A DNA stretch of 64,000 nucleotides, taken from assembly GCA_021849425.1 (NCBI GenBank), contig JAJZSY010000002.1, forward strand, positions 62,001 to 126,000, read 5' to 3'. This document shows positions 52,427 through 62,213 of the stretch, piece after piece. This stretch comes from Pseudomonadota bacterium. Its GTDB lineage: Bacteria > Pseudomonadota > Alphaproteobacteria > Acetobacterales > Acetobacteraceae. Made by a program: the position numbers and the translations under genes. Positions within the stretch are counted from its first letter, which is position 1, and every line of letters starts with the position of its first letter. The notes below the pieces were generated by a model that worked only from the letters and a program-made list of their open reading frames with translations, was not told the origin of the DNA and ran no database searches.

Positions 52427-53839
52427 GTGGCGCGGATGCCGCCGCTGATCCTCCTGGCTCTGGCGATCCATATCGGCATCGCCGCCGCGGTGACCCGGCA
52501 CGCCCTGCTGCGCAAGGCGGATGTGCGGGCGGCGCTCGGCTGGATCGCCGTGGCCTGGCTTTCGGCGATCATCGGCGGTCCGCTTTACTTCGCCTTCGGT
52601 ATCAATCGAATCAACCGCCGCGCGGGGCGCCTCTCCACGCAAGCCGAAAACCTCGGCGTCCGCTTCGGCGACGCCGCACCGCCCGAAGCGCCGCCCCCGC
52701 TGCAGGCGCTTGCCCGCGTCGGCCAGCGCGTCACCGGCGTGCCTGTGCGGCAAGGCAATGCCGTCGCGATCCTGCATGGCGGGGACCGGGCCTATCCGGC
52801 CATGCTCGATGCGATCGGCGGGGCGCGGCACAGCATCGCCCTCGCCTCCTACATCTTCCGCCATGACGATGTCGGTCGCGCCTTCATCGCAGCGCTTGCG
52901 GCGGCGCAGGCGCGCGGGGTCGCGGTACGCGTTCTGATTGATGGCGTCGGCGGCGGCTGGCTGCGCGCGGCCACCTTCCGCGCGCTGCGCCGCTCCGGCG
53001 TGCCATGCGCGAAGTTTCTCCATAGCTGGGCCCCCTGGCGCATGCCGCTGCTGAACCTGCGCAATCACAAGAAGCTGTTGATCGTCGATGGCGAAGCCGG
53101 CTTCACCGGCGGTCTGAACATCGGCGCCGAGAATCTTGCGCATGGCGAGGCGCGCAAGCGGGTGGACGATGTTCACCTGCGCATCGAGGGACCACTTGCC
53201 CGGCAGTTGATGGCGAGCTTCGCGCAGGACTGGCTGTTCACCACCGGCGAGGCGCTGGACGGCCCGGCATGGTGGCCGGAGATCGCGGACGCCGGCGCAA
53301 CCCCCGCGCGCGGCATCCGCTCCGGGCCGGACGGCGACCTGTTCAACCTCGAGACGATCCTTGGAGCCGCGCTGACCCTCGCCGAGCGCCGGATCAGAAT
53401 CGTCACCCCCTATTTCCTGCCTGATACGCGGCTGGAATTCGCCCTCGCCCAGGCGGCGCTGCGCGGGGTCGAACTGCAGATCGTGATCCCGGCGCGGAGC
53501 GACCACAGGCTGATGGACTGGGCGATGCGCGCCCATCTGCGCTTCTTTCCCGCCATCCGCCCGCATGTCCGGCTCGGCGCGGCGCCCTTCAACCACGCCA
53601 AGCTGGTCACGATCGATGGCGCCTGGTGCCTTGTCGGCAGTTCCAACTGGGATACGCGGAGCCTGCGGCTGAATTTCGAGTTCGACGTCGAATGCTATGA
53701 TCCCCGGCTCTGCGCCGAAATCGATGCTCTGATCGACGGCAAGGTCGCCGCCGCGGCGGCGTTGCCGCAAGTGCCGGCTTCGACCGGCCTCGCGCCGCTG
53801 CGTGACGCGGCGGCGAGGCTGCTTTTGCCCTATCTGTGA
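52427..53839 (+). CDS. cls: Cardiolipin synthase (phospholipase D family)
   Basis: Condenses phosphatidylglycerol to cardiolipin at the inner membrane; 470 residues. Two N-terminal membrane helices (about 5-22 and 37-57) are followed by two HKD motifs: NHKKLLIVDGEAGFTGGLN and NHAKLVTIDGAWCLVGSSNWD. The architecture is ClsA-like. Start GTG 52427 or ATG 52436; neither has a strong ribosome site. No PLD-nuclease-like secretion features are present. Confidence 0.88.
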   Translation: MARMPPLILLALAIHIGIAAAVTRHALLRKADVRAALGWIAVAWLSAIIGGPLYFAFGINRINRRAGRLSTQAENLGVRFGDAAPPEAPPPLQALARVGQRVTGVPVRQGNAVAILHGGDRAYPAMLDAIGGARHSIALASYIFRHDDVGRAFIAALAAAQARGVAVRVLIDGVGGGWLRAATFRALRRSGVPCAKFLHSWAPWRMPLLNLRNHKKLLIVDGEAGFTGGLNIGAENLAHGEARKRVDDVHLRIEGPLARQLMASFAQDWLFTTGEALDGPAWWPEIADAGATPARGIRSGPDGDLFNLETILGAALTLAERRIRIVTPYFLPDTRLEFALAQAALRGVELQIVIPARSDHRLMDWAMRAHLRFFPAIRPHVRLGAAPFNHAKLVTIDGAWCLVGSSNWDTRSLRLNFEFDVECYDPRLCAEIDALIDGKVAAAAALPQVPASTGLAPLRDAAARLLLPYL

Positions 53840-53925
53840 TTGACGACCGCCTGGCCGGGCGGAGCGCTAGCTTTCAACGCATACAATAGAGGCCCACATC
53901 CGATCCGGAAGGATCGCAAACCGAT

Positions 53926-54771
53926 CTACGGCAGCAACCCGAGCGCCGTGCGGGTCAGTTCGCCATCCGGGCGCCGCAGCGCGTCCAGGATGGTGAAATG
54001 ATCGGCTCCCGCCACCGGCACCAGCGGCCCCGGCGCGTGGCTCGCGGCGCGCAACGCGTGCAGGTCGCGGCTATCGCTCACCAAAGCCGCGAGTTCCCGG
54101 CTTCCATAGGCGATGGCGAGCGGCTTCGCGACCACTGGCAGCCGCAGCGGCGACAGCGCGGCCACCTGCTCGTCGGTGAGGTGGAGCTTCTCGTCGAGAT
54201 AGGTATCGCGCAGCGGCCCAAGCTCGAACACGCCGGAAATGGCGAGGCCGGCCGTCACGCGCGGATGGTTCAGCCCCATCGCCGCGAGATGCCCGCCGGC
54301 CGACCAGCCCGAAAGCACCACCGGTCCGGTGACACCTTGGGCGGCGCCGTGTGCGGCCAGCCAGTCCAGCGCCTGATGGATCTCGGCAACGATTTCGGCG
54401 AGCGTGACCTCCGGCGCGAGCGTGTAGCCCGGCAGGGCGCAGGACCAGCCATGCGCGCGCACGCCCTCGGCGAGGCAGGCGAAATCCTCCCGCCGGTTGC
54501 GCTGCCAGTATCCCCCGTGAATGAACACGAGGCACGGCGCTCCGGGCGTCTCCGCCGGGTAGATGTCCCACAGATTGCGCTCGCGCGGGCCGTAACGCAG
54601 GTCGAGCGCCGTGGCGTGGCGGGCGCGGTATTCGCGCGAGGCGGCGATCCGCGCCTCGTTCAGCGCCGGGCTTTCCGGCACCGCTGACGTGTTGTCATAG
54701 GCGCGGTCGCGCTCGGTGCGGCTCATCCGGCCCCATTCGGCGCAGAGCCCGCGCAAGGGCGGCATGGTCAT
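53926..54771 (-). CDS. Alpha/beta hydrolase, arylformamidase (kynurenine formamidase)-like
   Basis: A 281-residue hydrolase. The oxyanion motif is HGGYWQRNRREDFA, as in AFMID-type kynurenine formamidases, the nucleophile elbow is SGWSAGGHLAAM, and the C-terminal His is in AGADHFTIL. An N-terminal extension (about 45 residues) with RAYDNTSAVPES resembles the same family. The substrate is not certain; N-formylkynurenine or a similar amide/ester is suggested. No kynurenine pathway gene is nearby. It lies 24 nt downstream of the polyprenyl synthase gene on the same strand. Confidence 0.83.
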   Translation of the reverse strand: MTMPPLRGLCAEWGRMSRTERDRAYDNTSAVPESPALNEARIAASREYRARHATALDLRYGPRERNLWDIYPAETPGAPCLVFIHGGYWQRNRREDFACLAEGVRAHGWSCALPGYTLAPEVTLAEIVAEIHQALDWLAAHGAAQGVTGPVVLSGWSAGGHLAAMGLNHPRVTAGLAISGVFELGPLRDTYLDEKLHLTDEQVAALSPLRLPVVAKPLAIAYGSRELAALVSDSRDLHALRAASHAPGPLVPVAGADHFTILDALRRPDGELTRTALGLLP

Positions 54772-54795
54772 GCGTTGTCTCTCCCGGCAGCAGGG

Positions 54796-55785
54796 TCAGC
54801 GATGGCGGGAGACGGCGTAATCCGCCGCCTCCATCATGAGGGCGCGCAGCGGATCGTCCGGCAGGGCGGCCAGCGCGGCCTTCGCCTTGTGCGCGAAGGC
54901 GCCGGCTTCGCGAAGGGTCTGCCCGATGGCATCGTGCCTGGCGATGAGATCGAGCGCGGTGGCGAGATCGGTTTCGGTCTGCTCGCCGGTCTCGATGGTC
55001 CGCCGCCAGAACGCGCGCTCGGCGTCGTCGCCGCCGGCATGGGCGACCAGAACCGGATAGGTCAGCTTGCCCTCGCGGAAATCGTCACCCACGGTCTTGC
55101 CCAGCTCGTTCTGATCGGCCGCGTAGTCCAGCGCGTCGTCGACAAGCTGGAACGCCATGCCGAGTGCCGCGCCATAGGCCGAAAGTGCCGCGCAGATGTC
55201 CCGGTCGCATCCGGCGACGACACCGCCAACCTCGCAGGCGGCGGCGAAGAGCGCGGCCGTCTTGCCTTCGATCACCTTGAAATAGCGCGGTATGTCGGTG
55301 CCGAGATCGTTCTGGGTCGAAAGCTGGAGCACCTCGCCCTCGGCGATGGTGGCCGAGGCGTTGCAGAGAATCCGCAGCACCTCCAGCGAGCCATCCTCGA
55401 CCATCAGCTCGAAGGCGCGGGCGAACAGAAAATCGCCCACCAGCACCGAGGCCTTGTTGCCGAAGACGGCGTTGGCGCTGGCCAGCCCGCGGCGCAGCTC
55501 GCTATCGTCCACCACGTCGTCATGCAGCAGCGTGGCGGTGTGGATGAACTCGACGCAGGCGGCGAGGCGGATATGGCGCTCGCCGCGATAGCCGCAGAGC
55601 CGCGCGGCCGCCAGGGTGAGCAATGGCCGCAGCCGCTTGCCGCCCGCGGCCACGAGATGCGCGGCGAGTTGCGGGATCAATTGGACATCGCTCGCCATGC
55701 GGGCGACGATCGTCCGGTTCGTCTCGTCCAGATCGTCCCGCAGGACGGAGGCAAGCCGATTCAGTGAGTCGTCATGCGAATGCAT
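54796..55785 (-). CDS. ispB: Polyprenyl diphosphate synthase (octaprenyl/decaprenyl type)
   Basis: Makes the isoprenoid tail of ubiquinone; 329 residues. First aspartate-rich motif LLHDDVVDDSELRRG, second QLVDDALDYAAD, with GGKRLRPLLTLAAARL at the N-terminal substrate site. Chain length cannot be fixed; alphaproteobacteria usually make Q-10. Start ATG 55785 is chosen by homology to the normal N-terminus; upstream in-frame starts are possible. Confidence 0.92.
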   Translation of the reverse strand: MHSHDDSLNRLASVLRDDLDETNRTIVARMASDVQLIPQLAAHLVAAGGKRLRPLLTLAAARLCGYRGERHIRLAACVEFIHTATLLHDDVVDDSELRRGLASANAVFGNKASVLVGDFLFARAFELMVEDGSLEVLRILCNASATIAEGEVLQLSTQNDLGTDIPRYFKVIEGKTAALFAAACEVGGVVAGCDRDICAALSAYGAALGMAFQLVDDALDYAADQNELGKTVGDDFREGKLTYPVLVAHAGGDDAERAFWRRTIETGEQTETDLATALDLIARHDAIGQTLREAGAFAHKAKAALAALPDDPLRALMMEAADYAVSRHR

Positions 55786-55939
55786 GCGCGCGTTTCCGGC
55801 ATCCTGTCCCGACGTCAGCAGTCCATCCACAGCCGGTGTCAACCTTGTGTTTCCATTGAGATACGAACAGCATATCGGCCGGAAGGTTGAGGGGTCAAGG
55901 CGGCGGGTCATCCGCCCCAACCCGCGGGAGACGAGCGGC

Positions 55940-56146
55940 GTGGAAACGATCATAGCGTCCAACGACACGATCAGGCTGAATTTCCTGATGGCGCTGCTGC
56001 GCGATGCAGGGCTGGCGCCAGTGTTGCTCGATCAGAACATCGCCGCGATCGAGGGCAATATCGGCGCCTTTCCGCGCCGGATCGCCGTTGCCGCGGACGA
56101 GGCGGCGCAAGCCCGCCGGATTCTGCTCGAAGCCGGCGAGACATGA
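55940..56146 (+). CDS. DUF2007 (putative signal-transducing) domain protein
   Basis: A 68-residue protein matching DUF2007: METIIASNDTIRLNFLMALL, LLDQNIAAIEGNIGAFPRRIAV and a C-terminal helix (ARRILLEAGE). The fold resembles a small ferredoxin-like/PII-like domain; function is unknown. The start is GTG 55940 with GGGAGA upstream. It overlaps the methyltransferase gene (ATGA at 56143), a pairing common in alphaproteobacteria. Confidence 0.83.
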   Translation: METIIASNDTIRLNFLMALLRDAGLAPVLLDQNIAAIEGNIGAFPRRIAVAADEAAQARRILLEAGET

Positions 56147-56862
56147 CCCGCACCGAAGGCACCTTGCTCGCCGGCCGCATCCGATACGCCCAGCCGGCAA
56201 CCGGGCATCGCAGCGGAATCGAGCCCGTGCTGCTCGCCGCCGTTGTGCCGGCGCGGCGCGGCCAGCGGGTGATCGAGGCCGGAACCGGCGCCGGCGCCGG
56301 GCTGCTCTGCCTTTCCCACCGGGTAGCGGGACTATGCGGCGCCGGCATCGAGCGTGACCCTGCGCTGGCCGCCATCGCCCACGCCAACCTGCGCGCGAAC
56401 GGGCAGGAGGGACTCGCCGTCATTGCCGCCGACATCACCTGCCCGCCTCTCGCCGGGCCGTTCGACCACGCTTTCGCCAACCCGCCCTGGCGCGCCCCGG
56501 CCGACACGCCATCGCCCGATCCCGGCCGGCGACTCGCCTATGAGGCGCCAGGCGGGCTGCTGGCGGCCTGGACGGCATCTCTCGCAAGCCTGCTGCGCCC
56601 GCGGGGGAGCCTGTCGCTGATCCTGCCCGCCGCCTCGATCGACGCGGCACTCGAGGCCACCCGCGCCGCCGGCTGCGGCTCCCTGCGCATCCTGCCGCTC
56701 TGGCCGCGGCCGGGCCGGCCTGCGAAGCTGTTCATCCTCCAGGCCATCCGCGGCGGTCGCGGCCCGACCGTGCTGCTTCCGGGACTCGTATTGCACGAGG
56801 GCGAAGGGTTCAGCGAAGCCGCCAATCTCGTGCTGCGCGACGGGGCGGCGATCGATCTCTGA
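56143..56862 (+). CDS. TrmN6/YfiC-like methyltransferase
   Basis: A 239-residue class I SAM-dependent N-methyltransferase. The SAM loop is VIEAGTGAGAGLLCLSHRV (about 43-61) and the catalytic N6-adenine motif is FANPPWRAPA, the NPPY/W type seen in tRNA1(Val) A37 methyltransferases. The target is inferred from the family. It overlaps the DUF2007 gene by 4 nt and is convergent with the host-attachment-family gene. Confidence 0.82.
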   Translation: MTRTEGTLLAGRIRYAQPATGHRSGIEPVLLAAVVPARRGQRVIEAGTGAGAGLLCLSHRVAGLCGAGIERDPALAAIAHANLRANGQEGLAVIAADITCPPLAGPFDHAFANPPWRAPADTPSPDPGRRLAYEAPGGLLAAWTASLASLLRPRGSLSLILPAASIDAALEATRAAGCGSLRILPLWPRPGRPAKLFILQAIRGGRGPTVLLPGLVLHEGEGFSEAANLVLRDGAAIDL

Positions 56863-56872
56863 GCCCACGGCC

Positions 56873-57340
56873 TCATCGCCGCGCGGGATGCAGGCCGGCC
56901 GGCAGCACCGGCTCCAGATGCGGCCAGAGGTCCGGGTCGGGCACTTTCACCAGATCGTGCGCCAGCGTGCCGATCAGGTTGCGCGCCGGCAGCGGAGCGA
57001 GCGCATCGCGCAGCGTCGTCAGAAGGCGGGTTGGCGCCACCAGGATCAGCCCGCCGAAACTGCCTTCCGGCAGGGCGTTCAGTTCAGAGGCGACGGTGCG
57101 GGCAAAATCGGTCTTTTCCATCTGGTGCGGATCATGCCGGGGCTGCACCGCATGATGCGCCGTTGCGCCGGTATGAAACGAGGCGCCGGGGCCATCGCTG
57201 CGCAGATCCGACGAACGCAGATGCGCGGTCACGGATTCGAAGCGCCGCTCGGTCTCGAACTTGCCGGGAGGGCGGACCCGCACGAACCGGGCCTGCGCGC
57301 CATCGGCGATCACGATCAGGAGATTCTCGCTGCTGGCCAT
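56873..57340 (-). CDS. Host attachment family protein
   Basis: A 155-residue protein of the 'protein required for attachment to host cells' family, with LLIVIADGAQARFVRVRPPG at the N-terminus and LILVAPTRLLTTLRDAL toward the C-terminus. The fold is related to the release-factor 1-like (baeRF) families; despite the name its function is not established. ATG 57340 with GGAG upstream is preferred over GTG 57355. It is divergent from aarC. Confidence 0.8.
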   Translation of the reverse strand: MASSENLLIVIADGAQARFVRVRPPGKFETERRFESVTAHLRSSDLRSDGPGASFHTGATAHHAVQPRHDPHQMEKTDFARTVASELNALPEGSFGGLILVAPTRLLTTLRDALAPLPARNLIGTLAHDLVKVPDPDLWPHLEPVLPAGLHPARR

Positions 57341-57527
57341 CGTGGCGGGCTCCACACGATCTGATCGGCCGATCCTAGCCCAACGTGCCGGCTGAGGGAG
57401 TTGTCTGATCGGGTGAAGATGCGCAGCTTATCAGGCAGACAGGAGCCGGTGCGCGGCCTGTGGGGCCGCCATCCTTGACGATCCGCACGCCAGCCATGCG
57501 CAACAACCGTGGCAGCGCGTGGTCCGG

Positions 57528-57541
57528 TTGATTTCCGTCAT
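57528..57541. promoter_or_regulatory. FNR/FixK-like box upstream of aarC
   Basis: TTGATTTCCGTCAT matches TTGAT-N4-GTCAA except the last base. It is about 70 nt before the aarC ATG. A -10 at the expected distance is not obvious, so the assignment is tentative. Confidence 0.35.
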
Positions 57542-57610
57542 GGAAACGTTTCGCAATCGCAGGCACACCGCGCCGCCGGAAATACCGGCAACACAGGGAG
57601 TTCACGCGGG

Positions 57611-59104
57611 ATGTATCGTGACCGGATCAGGCAGGAAACACTCTGGGGCAAGGTGATGTCGGCCGAGGAGGCCGCGCTGTCGATCAGGAACGGAATGGTG
57701 GTCGGCATGAGCGGCTTCACCCGGGCGGGTGACGCCAAGGAGGTGCCGGTGGCCCTCGCCGAGCGCGCCCGGCACGATCCGCTGCGGATCACGCTGATGA
57801 CCGGCGCCTCGCTCGGCAACGATATCGACAAGACGCTGGCAGAAGCCAACGTGATCGCCCGCCGCATGCCCTTTCAGGCAGATCCGGCGCTGCGACGGCG
57901 GATCAACGACGGCAAGGTGATGTTCATCGACCAGCACCTGTCCGAAACGGTGGAGCAACTGCGTGCGCGCCAGCTTCGCCCGGTCGATATCGCCGTGGTC
58001 GAGGCGACGGCGATCAACGAGAAAGGCGGCATCGTGCCGACCACCTCGGTCGGCAACGCCGCGAGCTTCGCGGTGCTGGCGGAGAAGGTGATCGTCGAGA
58101 TCAACATGACGATGCCGCAGGAACTCGAAGGCCTGCACGACATCTACTTCCCCTCGCGCCGCCCCTATCGCGAGCCGCTCGGCGTGATGCGGCCGAGCGA
58201 CCGGATCGGCCTGCCCTATGTGCCGATCGACCCGCAGAAGATCATCGGCATCGTCATCACCAGCAAGGCGGACAGCCCCTCGCGCATCGAGCCGCCCGAT
58301 GACCACACCGCCGCGATCGCCGGGCACCTGCTGGAGTTCCTCGACCACGAGGTGCGCGAGGCCCGGCTCTCACCTTCGCTGATGCCGTTGCAGGCCGGCA
58401 TCGGCAGCATCGCCAACGCGGTGCTGCACGGCTTCACCGAAAGCCGCTTCGGCAACCTCACCATGTATTCCGAGGTGCTGCAGGACAGCACGATTGCCCT
58501 GCTCGACAGCGGCCGCCTCGTCTTCGCCTCCGGCTCGTCGATGACACTGTCGAAACCGCTCTACGAGCGGGTTCTGGGCGATATCGGCCGCTATCGCGAC
58601 CGGCTGGTGCTGCGCCCGCAGGAAATCAGCAATCACCCTGAAATCGTCCGCCGCCTCGGTATCATCGGCATCAACACGGCGCTGGAGGTGGACATCTACG
58701 GCAACGTCAACTCCACCCATGTCGGCGGCACGCACATGATGAACGGTATCGGCGGCTCCGGTGATTTCGCGCGGAACGGCCATCTCTCCGTGTTCGTCAC
58801 CAAGTCGCTGGCCAAGGGCGGCAAGATTTCGAGCATCGTGCCGATGGTCTCGCATGTCGACCATACCGAGCACGACGTGGATGTGATCGTCACCGAACGG
58901 GGGCTGGCCGATCTGCGCGGCCTCGCCCCGCGCGAGCGGGCGTCGCTTGTCATCGACACCTGCGCGCATCCGCTCTACCGCGAGGCGCTGCGCGATTATT
59001 TCAACGAGGCAGCCCGCAGCCGGGGCGGGCAGACGCCGCATCTGATAGAGCAGGCGCTGAGCTGGCACGCCCGGCTGCGCGAGACCGGCTCCATGCTGGA
59101 GTGA
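57611..59104 (+). CDS. aarC: Succinyl-CoA:acetate CoA-transferase
   Basis: Transfers CoA from succinyl-CoA to acetate, replacing succinyl-CoA synthetase in the acetic acid bacteria TCA variant; 497 residues. The active-site glutamate is Glu288 in MYSEVLQDS, preceded by the QAGIGSIANAVLHGF loop; GGSGDFARNGHLS and IVPMVSHVDHTEHDVDVIVTE (in parts) are typical of AarC/Cat1. ATG 57611 is the canonical N-terminus (MYRDRI). An acetyl-CoA hydrolase activity is possible. fumC lies 4.5 kb downstream. Confidence 0.92.
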   Translation: MYRDRIRQETLWGKVMSAEEAALSIRNGMVVGMSGFTRAGDAKEVPVALAERARHDPLRITLMTGASLGNDIDKTLAEANVIARRMPFQADPALRRRINDGKVMFIDQHLSETVEQLRARQLRPVDIAVVEATAINEKGGIVPTTSVGNAASFAVLAEKVIVEINMTMPQELEGLHDIYFPSRRPYREPLGVMRPSDRIGLPYVPIDPQKIIGIVITSKADSPSRIEPPDDHTAAIAGHLLEFLDHEVREARLSPSLMPLQAGIGSIANAVLHGFTESRFGNLTMYSEVLQDSTIALLDSGRLVFASGSSMTLSKPLYERVLGDIGRYRDRLVLRPQEISNHPEIVRRLGIIGINTALEVDIYGNVNSTHVGGTHMMNGIGGSGDFARNGHLSVFVTKSLAKGGKISSIVPMVSHVDHTEHDVDVIVTERGLADLRGLAPRERASLVIDTCAHPLYREALRDYFNEAARSRGGQTPHLIEQALSWHARLRETGSMLE

Positions 59105-59148
59105 GGCTTTGGTGCCACGCGCGGAAGCTCCGGCGCAACACCGCGGCG

Positions 59149-60273
59149 TCAGACCCGCATCGGCATGAGAACGAAGATCGCGCTCTCGTCGCCGGCGGCG
59201 CGCACCAGGGTCGGCGCGGCGCCGTCGGCGAAGCAGAACTCCACCTTGCCCTTGATCTGCTCCGTCACATCGTTGAGGTAGCGGGCCTGAAAGCCGATCT
59301 CGAGCGGTGTCGAATGATATTCGACCTGCGCGGCATCGAGTTCCTCGGTCGCCGTGCCCTGGTCGGGGCTGGTGGCGGAAAGCACCAGGAGGTCGCGCCC
59401 CACGGACAGTTTGACCGGCTTGTTGCGCTCGGAGGCGATGGCCGAGACGCGCGCGACCGCGGCCGAGAATTCCGCCGTCTCGACACGCAGCACCTTGTCG
59501 TTGCCGATCGGGATGACCTTGGAATAGTCGGGATAGGTGCCATCGATCAGCTTGCTGGTCATCCGCATCGTGTCCAGCTCGAACTGGATGCGGGTTTCCG
59601 ACAGCGCGATCGAGACATCGCCGGAGGCCTCGTCGAGCAGCTTGCGGATTTCATTCACCGTCTTGCGCGGGACAATCACGCCGGGCATCCCCGCCGCGCC
59701 CTCGGGCAGCGGCTCCTCGACCCGGGCGAGACGATGCCCGTCCGTCGCCACGGCACGCAGGACCGGCACACCGTCCGATTCGGCGGCGTGCAGGTAGATG
59801 CCGTTGAGATAGTAGCGGGTTTCCTCGGTCGAGATCGCGAACCGGGTGCGGTCGATCAGCCCGCGCAGCGCCTGCGCCGGCACCGCGAAACGGTGGGTCA
59901 GCTTGCCGGCGTCGAGCTTCGGAAACTCATCGGTCGGCAGCACGACGAGCTTGGTCGCATAGCGCCCGGCGCGCAGCGCGAGCGGCGCGTCACCGCCCGG
60001 ATGGTCGAGTTCGATCTCGGCATTGTCCGGCTGACGGCGCACGATCTCATAGAGGGTCGCGGCCGGCGCGGTCACCGATCCGTCCCGCATGGTCGTCGCG
60101 GCGACGTCCTCGATCAGCGCGATTTCGAGATCGGTCGCGGCGACCGTCAGCCGCCCTTCCCTCACCGCCAGCAGCACATTGGCCAGGATGGGAATCGTGT
60201 TGCGTTTTTCGACCACGTTCTGAACATGGGCCAGCGCCTTCAGCAGCGTTGCCCGATCCGCCTTGAGCTTCAT
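59149..60273 (-). CDS. dnaN: DNA polymerase III beta sliding clamp
   Basis: Ring-forming processivity clamp, 374 residues, with three repeated domains and the C-terminal MPMRV end that closes the ligand-binding cleft. MKLKADRATLLKALAHVQNVVEKRNTIPILANV (in parts) is the classical N-terminus; ATG 60273 has GGAAGG upstream. No dnaA, recF or gyrB is adjacent and no DnaA-box cluster was seen, so it is not at a standard dnaA-dnaN-recF origin locus. Confidence 0.96.
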   Translation of the reverse strand: MKLKADRATLLKALAHVQNVVEKRNTIPILANVLLAVREGRLTVAATDLEIALIEDVAATTMRDGSVTAPAATLYEIVRRQPDNAEIELDHPGGDAPLALRAGRYATKLVVLPTDEFPKLDAGKLTHRFAVPAQALRGLIDRTRFAISTEETRYYLNGIYLHAAESDGVPVLRAVATDGHRLARVEEPLPEGAAGMPGVIVPRKTVNEIRKLLDEASGDVSIALSETRIQFELDTMRMTSKLIDGTYPDYSKVIPIGNDKVLRVETAEFSAAVARVSAIASERNKPVKLSVGRDLLVLSATSPDQGTATEELDAAQVEYHSTPLEIGFQARYLNDVTEQIKGKVEFCFADGAAPTLVRAAGDESAIFVLMPMRV

Positions 60274-60470
60274 GCGATCCTTCCAGTCAGCCTCGCCGGG
60301 CGGCTTCCGCACCCGGGTTTTGCTGCATAGCCCAGTTCGAACCGGAATTGAACCATCCGCGCGCCGGCGGTGGGTGACAGCGACGGAAAGCCGGGCTAAG
60401 GCAGGACAAGCGGGGTGCAGCGCCCGGCTTCAGTTCGACAATCGGCACTCGTTTCAAAGCGGATCGGCAC

Positions 60471-62204
60471 ATGACACGACCAGTCCCGCCCGCCCTCGTT
60501 CATGGCCGCCGGCTGCCCAACGCGTGGGACGCGGCGGCGATCGCCCTAGTCTTCGCCCTGCTGATCGGGGTCGCGCATGTGGCACAGGGAACGCTGACGC
60601 CGCTCGCGCGGATGCAATCGGGCCAGATTCATCTGAACCCGGCGTGGCTGCCCGGCTACGCGCTGCGCACGACGCTGCGGATGTTCGCCGCCCTGCTGGT
60701 CTCGCTCGGCTTCACCTTCACGGTGGCAACCCTGGCCGCGAAGAGCCGGCGCGCGGCGATCATCGTCATCCCGATTCTCGACATCCTCCAGTCGATCCCC
60801 ATTCTGGGCTTCATCTCCTTCACCGTGCTGTTCTTCCTGCACCTGTTCCCGGGGCAGGAACTCGGCGCCGAACTGGCCGTCGTTTTCGTCATCTTCACCA
60901 GCCAGGCCTGGAACATGGCGTTCAGCTTCTATCAGTCGCTCACCACCGAACCGGCCGACCTGATCGAGGCCTGCCGCAGTTTCGGACTGACGCCCTGGCA
61001 ACGTTTCTGGCGGCTCGACGTGCCCTTCGCCGTGCCCGGCCTCGTGTGGAACACCATGCTGTCGATGTCAGGCGGCTGGTTCTTCGTCGTCGCCTCGGAG
61101 GCGATCACGGTCGGCAACACCACCTTCACCCTGCCGGGGATCGGCTCCTATGTCGCGGTCGCGCTGCAACACCGTGATTTCGCGGCGATCGTCTATGCGC
61201 TGCTGGCCATGCTGGTGGTGATCCTGCTTTACGACCAGCTGCTGTTCCGCCCGCTCGTCGCCTGGTCCGGCAAGTTCCGGTTCGAGACCGTGCCCTCCGC
61301 CGGCGAGGCCGAGCCCTGGGTACTGCGGCTGCTGCGCCGGACCTTTCTTCTCCGCGCGGCGGGGGACTGGCTGAGCGACCAGTTCGCCCACGTCGTTCGC
61401 CTGCGCCTTGGCAGGGCGGAACGGACATTCGCCTCCGCCGGGCGAGACCGCGCCGCCAGCCGGATCGGCGACGCCGCCTTCTATGCCGTCGTGATCATCG
61501 CGGCCGGCATCGCCTCGGCGCAGGTGGTCGCGTTCTGCGCGCGGACGATGCACTGGAGCGATCTTGCCCGTTGTATCGTGCTCGCCTTCTACACGCTGGC
61601 CCGCGTGATCGCGGCGCTGGCGATCTCGTGCCTGGTCTGGGTGCCCGTCGGCGTCTGGGTCGGGTTCAGGCCGTGGGCGACGCGCCTGGTTCAGCCGGCC
61701 GCACAGTTCCTCGCCGCCTTTCCGGCCAATCTGGTCTTCCCGGTCGTGGTCGCGGGCGTGGTCTATTTCCGCCTCGCCCCTGATATCTGGCTGACGCCGC
61801 TGATGATCCTCGGCACGCAGTGGTACATCCTGTTCAACGTCGTTGCCGGCGCCGCCGCGCTGCCTGGCGATCTCCGGGAGGCGGCGGCGAATTTCCGCCT
61901 GCGCGGGCTGCTGCGCTGGCGCCGGCTGATCATTCCCGGCATTTTGCCCTATTTCGTCACCGGCGCGCTCACCGCGACGGGTGCGGCATGGAACGCCTCG
62001 ATCGTCGCGGAAGTGGCGTCCTGGGGCCACACCACGCTGGTCGCGCGCGGGCTCGGCGCCTATATCGCGCAGGCGACGGTTGCGGGCGATACCAGCCGCA
62101 TCGTGCTCGGCGTGGCGGTGATGGCGGCGTTCGTGCTCGGCTTCAACCGGCTGGTCTGGCGGCCGCTCTACGCCTATGCCAGCCGACGGACCAATTTCGG
62201 ATAA
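60471..62204 (+). CDS. ABC transporter fused double permease (NitT/TauT-like)
   Basis: A 577-residue protein with two BPD_transp_1 modules fused head to tail. The first EAA loop is IEACRSFGLTPWQRFWRLD (about 163-181) and the second is LREAAANFRLRGLLRWRRL in the C-terminal half. About 12 helices are predicted. Such fused permeases occur in nitrate/sulfonate/bicarbonate-like importers. No periplasmic binding protein gene is next to it. The ATPase gene follows after 9 nt with GGAGGAG upstream. The substrate is unknown. Confidence 0.87.
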   Translation: MTRPVPPALVHGRRLPNAWDAAAIALVFALLIGVAHVAQGTLTPLARMQSGQIHLNPAWLPGYALRTTLRMFAALLVSLGFTFTVATLAAKSRRAAIIVIPILDILQSIPILGFISFTVLFFLHLFPGQELGAELAVVFVIFTSQAWNMAFSFYQSLTTEPADLIEACRSFGLTPWQRFWRLDVPFAVPGLVWNTMLSMSGGWFFVVASEAITVGNTTFTLPGIGSYVAVALQHRDFAAIVYALLAMLVVILLYDQLLFRPLVAWSGKFRFETVPSAGEAEPWVLRLLRRTFLLRAAGDWLSDQFAHVVRLRLGRAERTFASAGRDRAASRIGDAAFYAVVIIAAGIASAQVVAFCARTMHWSDLARCIVLAFYTLARVIAALAISCLVWVPVGVWVGFRPWATRLVQPAAQFLAAFPANLVFPVVVAGVVYFRLAPDIWLTPLMILGTQWYILFNVVAGAAALPGDLREAAANFRLRGLLRWRRLIIPGILPYFVTGALTATGAAWNASIVAEVASWGHTTLVARGLGAYIAQATVAGDTSRIVLGVAVMAAFVLGFNRLVWRPLYAYASRRTNFG

Positions 62205-62213
62205 GGAGGAGAG

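Noticed and set aside
60335-60353. tRNA T-arm-like sequence (GTTCGAACCGGAATTGAAC) between dnaN and the ABC permease
   Set aside because: No D-arm, anticodon arm or acceptor stem can be assembled on either strand; it is only an imperfect palindrome.
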